DNA of 64,000 nucleotides from Adiantum capillus-veneris (lineage: Eukaryota; Streptophyta; Polypodiopsida; Polypodiales; Pteridaceae). This document shows, piece by piece, positions 58,923-64,000 of the stretch. The stretch is taken from assembly GCA_014529385.2 (NCBI GenBank), contig CM043949.1:145371350-145435349 (forward strand). Direction: 5' to 3'. The notes under the pieces are model-generated. The model saw only the letters and a list, made by a program, of their open reading frames with translations, was not told where the DNA came from and made no database searches. Numbering within the stretch: position 1 is the first letter of the stretch; the number at the start of each line of letters is the position of its first letter. The position numbers were made by a program, and so were the translations under genes.

Positions 58923-59622
58923 TAAAGCAGGTCCTACTATAAACAGGAAATTTTGGCTAGTAAAAGAGACAGAAGTGGACAGGTCTAATCTATGGGGTTG
59001 TGAGAGAGTACCAGGATCTCGATCACTCCATTGCATTTTAGGCTTTTGTCGTCATGATCCTACTCAATTAAGGACCAGGTGGATTTCTTGTTTTTGTGAT
59101 GCTTGCATGAAGGGCCATTGGAGGACTTGTTCCAGCAAATCATATGCAGGCAAGTGGACACATAAGGCATTGAAACCACTCTCTGAGGTAGCAGAAGAGA
59201 CTGAGGTACCAGAAGATGAAGCTGCAATGTTTGAGGGATCCCAGGATATGCTGAGTGAGTATCTCATTGAAGGTGATAACTTTGCAGTCAATGCAGACAT
59301 TGGCAATGCAGAAGGTGTAGAGTTCTTTCTTTTGAGATTTACAAAGAGAAAATGGATGACATATTGCATCGTAAGAGATAAGTGGAAAAACAAATGTGAT
59401 AAAAACACTTATGTTGTCACAGGGTGTTATTATCAATAGCAAGAGGGGGACCCAAATCACTACACTCTACTTGATGATAGGGGAGTTATTAACCTGTACT
59501 CTCACCTTGTTCGGGCAATCAAGTTTGACATGCCTTTGGTAGATTCTACCTCAAAGACATATTATTTATCTCCGGAACTACATGAAACCATTTACAATGC
59601 CATGCCCTATGAATCAGCATGA
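58923..59622 (+). pseudogene. Transposase-like gene, 3' part
   Basis: Joining 40887 to 58923 removes element C and one target copy. The codon AC|T and the following 17 codons then lead in frame to LWGCERVPGSRSLHCILGF, FCDACMKGHWRTC (a Cys pair motif), an acidic linker, and EGVEFFLLRFTKRKWMTY. The frame meets a TAG at 59437-59439. Beyond it the same frame stays open to TGA at 59620-59622 (YTLLDDRGVINLYSH, TYYLSPELHETI). The smooth join confirms that both pieces are one gene. The internal stop shows decay. Confidence 0.75.
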
Positions 59623-59799
59623 TACCTATTTAACAGGCTTATATTATGTTCTATATAGCCTTCACCATTCAGTACCTCCTTACACATGTCCATTGTGCTA
59701 TGTATCACATAGCACACAACCACACAGAGCACATAGCATAGAATCACACACATTTCAGATAATGAGGTTACTATTGTGAACATGTTGCACCTTGAAAAA

Positions 59800-60395
59800 A
59801 TTTAGCCAAGATATTTGTCGAAAATGATTGGGATGAAAACATTATCAAGAGCATCCCATTCACTTTCTTGATGAGTCTCAGGTAAACATGTCTTATTCTT
59901 ACAATCATCTCACTCTTATGAATAGCTACCCATTGGGTGTCATGGAGTTGTGTACATGCTACTATATGTGATATGTAGCCAAGTAATGTGTCAAGATAGT
60001 CCATTGTCTCTACCTAGGCTATTATGTGTGCTATATTGTACAAGTGTGTGTAATAATAGCCCAATGTCCCTGTCTATGCTATAAAAGGACTCTATTGTAG
60101 TAAGATAGCAACATGTGTGCTATACAATAAAAGTGTGTATCACATAGCACAATGTTCCTGTCTATGATATGATGTGTGGTATGTGAATGAGCTATATTAC
60201 ATATTGAGAGCACTATGTGTGCCATATAGCGTAAGTGTGTGTAATAAGAGGCCAATCTCCCTATCTATGCTATTATGTCATAGTATTTCTGGCAGTATGA
60301 GTGCTATATAGCATAACTATGTGTAATAATAGCCCGATGGTCCTGTCTATGCTATTATGTGTGCCATGTAGCAGGACTCTACCAGAGTATGACAA
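59800..60395. repeat. Second copy of the exon 1 end and intron start
   Basis: Collinear with 38630-39240: the KHYQEHP...LDESQ|GTAAAC donor region followed by about 540 bp of the repetitive intron, in the same orientation. It ends near GCAGGACTCTACCAGAGTATG. Confidence 0.88.
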
Positions 60396-61989
60396 CATCA
60401 TATCAGCAAAATAAAATTACATCATATCACCAAACTAAAAGTACATCATTCAATCATTAAGTTTAGAGAACTTTGAACAGGTCAGTTTTTTGTATAGTAA
60501 TCGCAAGTACATTCAGTGCACAAAATGCTATATACATGATTCCATAACCACAATCAACCTTCCTTACATACTTCTGGTTGACTTCTATAGTGGTTGATGA
60601 CATGAGCAGACACACTGTCCGAAGGATTTTCAAAGTGGTTCATCTTTGCATAAGCATTAGGGCTGGGTGAGACTGTCCACTTGACTAACCAAGGGAACAA
60701 TGTGCTAACCAGGTAAATTGGTGACTGACAAATATCTGCTGGTTCAAATGAAGTAGGACAGACACAAGTCCCAGGAGGGTTGAGCAGACACTTGTAGAGT
60801 GTGTCATCCACTACCAATGTATTATCAGAGTTGAACTTAGGATGGTGCTTCCAAAAGTCTTTCAAACACTTGAAAAATATGGGCTTTGCATTATCTCTAC
60901 ATGGAGGGATCCCAGGAACTTCATTTAGATTGAAGATCGCCTCTCTACACCCCTCTTGACCGATAATATCGAGGAAATGCTGTTTGTTCAGCCTAGGAAA
61001 GCATGCACTCAAAGCAAGTGCTAGATTGTCCTGGGTCATGCAGCTCCATAGTGCAACTTGTGCTCTTTGCAGCAGTGTATGCAAAAAGATTGATGCATTG
61101 GGCTTGACCACATATTCAATTTGCATCTTTCCTGTAGCATTTGGCGCAGTGACTACCTGATACCTTGATCTTGCCCAATCGGGAATACTGCTTCTCGCTA
61201 TTCCTTTGTAGAAGGAGACCTTATACCTCCTTATGAGAAGCCCATTCACATCCAGTATGATGCATAAATTGTCCCTTCCCTTCTTGTCCTCAAAAGACGC
61301 AGGAGGCAGTGCAACAATCTGTACTGGCATTACCACAAGACATGGCCTCTCTTGCCTCTCATATTCATGTCGATTTTTGGCCTCTTTATCAGCATTCTTT
61401 ATACCTGCCTCATTTGTATCTGTAGCAGCCGCTCGACCCATAGGGACCTCTGGACTTTTACCTTTGGTATTCCCAACAATGGGATCTGTACAAGACTCAG
61501 TTGTATCATGTGCAGCTACCTCTTTCGTGTCCACAATAGCCATGAAATGTTCTCCCATTGCCTCTCCTGATTGAGCTGCTCTGTCAGTGGGCACCTCTGC
61601 GCCTTTCCTTGCCTCATTATTTGCTCTATACATGCCTCAGTTGTATTATGTGTATTTGCCTCTTTCATGTCCGTAGCAGCCACGAGAACTTCTACCATTG
61701 CCTCTCCCGATTGAACTGCTCTGTCGTGTGCCTCACTTGTGTCGGCAGAAGCCGCGACATAACCGTTACCCACTGCTGAGCCTATTCCAGGTACTCTCTT
61801 AGTGAGTTCCTCCTCACCCAAGCCTCCCATATCTTCAACAGCGGCATCTGTATCCTTTGCCTCCTCTGCATCAACAATGTCATCAGCCGCATCACTGGGA
61901 CAAACCACCTGGGCTTGAGCTGTGACATCACTTGCACCCACTGCCTCACGTGTTCCAGCTTCTCTCTCAATGAGGACCTCCTCACCCAT

Positions 61990-62700
61990 GCCTCTGGTAT
62001 CCTCAACAGTGGCATCTGTACCCGTAGGCACAACTGCATCAAGAAGGGCATCCATGACAGCATGAACAATACTTTCTGTTCCACCATCATTAACATTGCC
62101 ATCAGCAGCAGCATCTGTGCTAGCATCAACTTCCATAGCATCCACAATGTCATTTGTGCAGGCATCAACTACTGTAGCATCAGCAATGGCATCTGTGCCA
62201 GATTCAACAGTGGCATCTATACCCATAGCCACAACTACATCAAGAAGGGCATCTATGACAGCATGAACAATACTTTATGGTCCACCATCATTAACATTTC
62301 CATCAGCAGCAGCATCTGTGCGAGCATCAACTTCCATAGCATCCACAATGTCATTTGTGCAGGCATCAACTACCGTAGCATCAACAATGGCATCTGTGCA
62401 GGCATCAACTGTGGTAGCATCATCAATGGCATCTGTGCTAGATTCAACAGTGGCATCTGTACCCATAGCCACAACTGCATCAAGAATAACATCTATGACA
62501 GCATGAACAATAATTTCTGCTCCACCACCATTAACATTGCCATCAGCAGCAGAATCTGTGCGAGCATCAACTTCCATAGCATCCACAATGTCATTTGTGT
62601 AGGCCTCAATTAGCGTAGCATCAGCAATGGTATCTATGTAGGCATCAACTACCATAGCATCATCAATGGCATCTGTGCCAGATTCAATTGTGGTGGGGGT
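61990..62700 (-). repeat. In-frame tandem repeats, ~200-240 bp, three copies
   Basis: TCCACCATCATTAACATTGC (or close variants) recurs near 62080, 62280 and 62521. Each copy encodes CTNDIVDAMEVDARTDAAAD-like sequence plus several ~10-residue subrepeats of the type DATVVDACTDAI. Confidence 0.9.
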
Positions 62701-62839
62701 GGGTAATGTACCCTTTTCAAGTTTAGCACAGTCAACATCTGTATGCACATCATCGTGTACAACCTGCACATCAACTGCATTAGGCACATTTGGAAAAAAT
62801 TCAGCAGTACTAGTAGGTGTGCAGGGATCAACTGTATCA

Positions 62840-63060
62840 AAAGACTCTTTTTTTTTTGCCTGTAACCCCCCTGGAAGCTGTAGCACCCCCTCTTGGATTC
62901 TTCATAGGATAAGACTGAGCCAGTGAACCTACAGACCCCTCAACTGTATCAAAAGACACTTTTTTTTTTCCTGTAACCCCCCTGGAAGCTGTAGCACCCC
63001 TTCTTGGATTCTTCACAGGATAAGACCGAGCCAGTGAACCTACAGACCCCTCATCTAGAA
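62840..63060 (-). repeat. Tandem repeat, ~115 bp, ending in a homopolymer run
   Basis: GACCCCTCAACTGTATCAAA and GGATTCTTCATAGGATAAGA recur about 115 bp apart. Each copy holds a poly-T run of 10 or 11 bases, so the coding frame changes between copies. The protein unit is SVGSLAQSYPMKNPRGGATA. Confidence 0.85.
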
Positions 63061-63779
63061 ACCCTGAAGAGCGAGTGCGTCTCATGCAAGTTCCTCTTTT
63101 TTCAGCTTCTTGATTATCTACGACAAGAGAAAGTAGAAACATATTACTAAACATGTACAGAAAATAAATCAAATAGTTTGCAACTACTCGATGCAAAGAA
63201 TTATAAGACATGTCACTAACAAATTCCAACACTTGATTCATCAATGAGCATGGATACAATAGGGGTGCAATGGATTGCACATGCCTTCTAAAGACATCTT
63301 CTAATTGCATGAAGTTACAAAAAAAACACACTCATTGCTTTGCATTTGGTTTCTTTCTCTTCCTAAATGAATCAAGAGGTATATCCATTGTGGGACTTCC
63401 AACTAAGTTCTTGGGAGTCGATTTCTTGCGCTTTGGTGTTGGCTTCTTCCTCGCTGGAGGGGGTGTTGCTTTCACCGCATCTGCCAACTGCCTCATCTGA
63501 TGCATCATCTCTAGTGTCCACACTTGGTGATGCTTTGGCACTCAACGGAGAATGCAACAGCCTTCTTGGAGTTAGTTGTTGCCTAGGTGATTTGACTGCA
63601 GAAGACTTTGCCATCAAGATGTCTTCAACTACTCCACGTACTGCATCCCCTACGGCAGACTCCGCTTCAAGAGCTGGCTGCATCCCGCGGGTAGACTCCG
63701 CTTCAAGGCATGGCTGCATCCCTGGGGTAATCAGGCCATTCTTCCTTGTGGAATGCATCATCTTGTTGGAGCAAGCATG

Positions 63780-64000
63780 CGATGATTGTTCTACAAAGCA
63801 AGCTATTTACAAAGTCTCACTTGGAGTATCCCAAAATACACACATAAATACTGATTTTGGTACCTACCAGTGGCCTGCGTAGAGACTCTCTCTGTTTTTG
63901 TCCTCAATGTTCTTGTATACAGGTCTCTGCTACAATGTCTGTATCTGCAAATGATTTCATTAAATGCAAGATTTTAAACTACCAATGGAAAGTGGGCCTG
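63780..64000. other. Window end, nothing recognised
   Basis: Short non-coding sequence upstream (on the minus strand) of the phosphatase-like gene. No terminal inverted repeat could be identified before the window ends. Confidence 0.4.

Larger units (their letters stand above)
60554..63761 (-). pseudogene. FCP1/HAD-phosphatase-like gene with repetitive N-terminal extension
   Basis: The minus frame 61633-60554 (359 codons) has the layout of an FCP1/NIF-type phosphatase. NLCIILDVNGLLIRRYKVSF carries the DxD motif with Asp128 and Asn130 (second Asp replaced). Next come VVKPNASIFLHTLLQRA, VALWSCMTQDNLALALSACF, KPIFFKCLKDFWK and DNTLVVDDTLYKCLLNPPG (Asp275, Asp276). Upstream, after a frameshift near 61620, come long Ala/Asp/Thr/Val repeats (62886-61640, TAA at 62275). 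Then follow three Gly/Lys-rich repeats, an intron of about 200 bp (acceptor near 63123) and a basic first exon with PTPKRKKSTPK, a likely nuclear signal. FCP1-type enzymes remove phosphate from Ser/Thr on proteins such as the RNA polymerase II tail. Stops and frameshifts make this copy defective. It is convergent to the transposase-like gene. Confidence 0.65.

Noticed and set aside
61915-62613. 232-codon plus-strand frame with Ile/Cys/Asn-rich repeats
   Set aside because: Antisense shadow of the minus-strand Ala/Asp repeats of the phosphatase-like gene.

Overview
This window is nuclear DNA from a land plant with a repeat-rich genome. The plant call rests on a Ty3/gypsy element of the plant Tat type (pol with a second, archaeal-type RNase H), a CACTA (En/Spm) transposon with TNP2-like and Transposase_24-like genes, a Mutator-like fragment with a SWIM finger, a family-1 UDP-glycosyltransferase with a PSPG box, and very long CT/GA/CA/TA microsatellites. 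A fern or other large-genome lineage would fit, but that is a guess. I see no clearly intact host gene, rRNA, tRNA or CRISPR array.

Layout. 1-15200: microsatellites, decayed retroelement coding (minus strand 2113-2995; a gag remnant at 6541-7176), a diverged inverted repeat of about 2.2 kb per arm (2992-5262 and 8745-10992) with a ~95-bp minisatellite in each arm, and a decayed LTR (13750-14540). 15203-17396: a UDP-glycosyltransferase pseudogene on the minus strand. 17400-20656: gene-poor, with palindromes and microsatellites. 20657-33285: retrotransposon A (minus strand), with LTRs of 1.2 kb and a 4-bp target duplication ACGA; a 6.3-kb CACTA transposon (23712-30010, duplication CCT) sits inside its pol. 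33561-34878: a Mutator-like transposase remnant. 34993-37405: the 3' end of retrotransposon D, a relative of B.

37718-63761 is the most interesting part. A plus-strand transposase-like gene (37718-40887, continuing at 58923-59622) is split by an 18-kb nest: Tat-type element C (40888-58918, duplication CCAC) has element B (41059-51080, duplication ACGC) inserted in its 3' LTR. Removing the nest restores the reading frame across the junction. Convergent to it is a minus-strand gene (63761-60554) with an FCP1/HAD-phosphatase-like domain behind a long repetitive acidic region. Both genes carry stops and frameshifts. They may belong to one old DNA transposon.

Element B is young (three differences seen between its 2,004-bp LTRs) and has complete gag, protease and pol frames. 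Gag and protease are in one frame separated by a single UAG. Pol lies in the -1 frame, and the overlap holds a GGGUUUU slippery site in the right phase, a 7-nt spacer and an 11-bp hairpin. This is an expression plan like that of retroviruses with separate gag, pro and pol. The order of events reads: split gene, then C, then B; and separately A, then CACTA.
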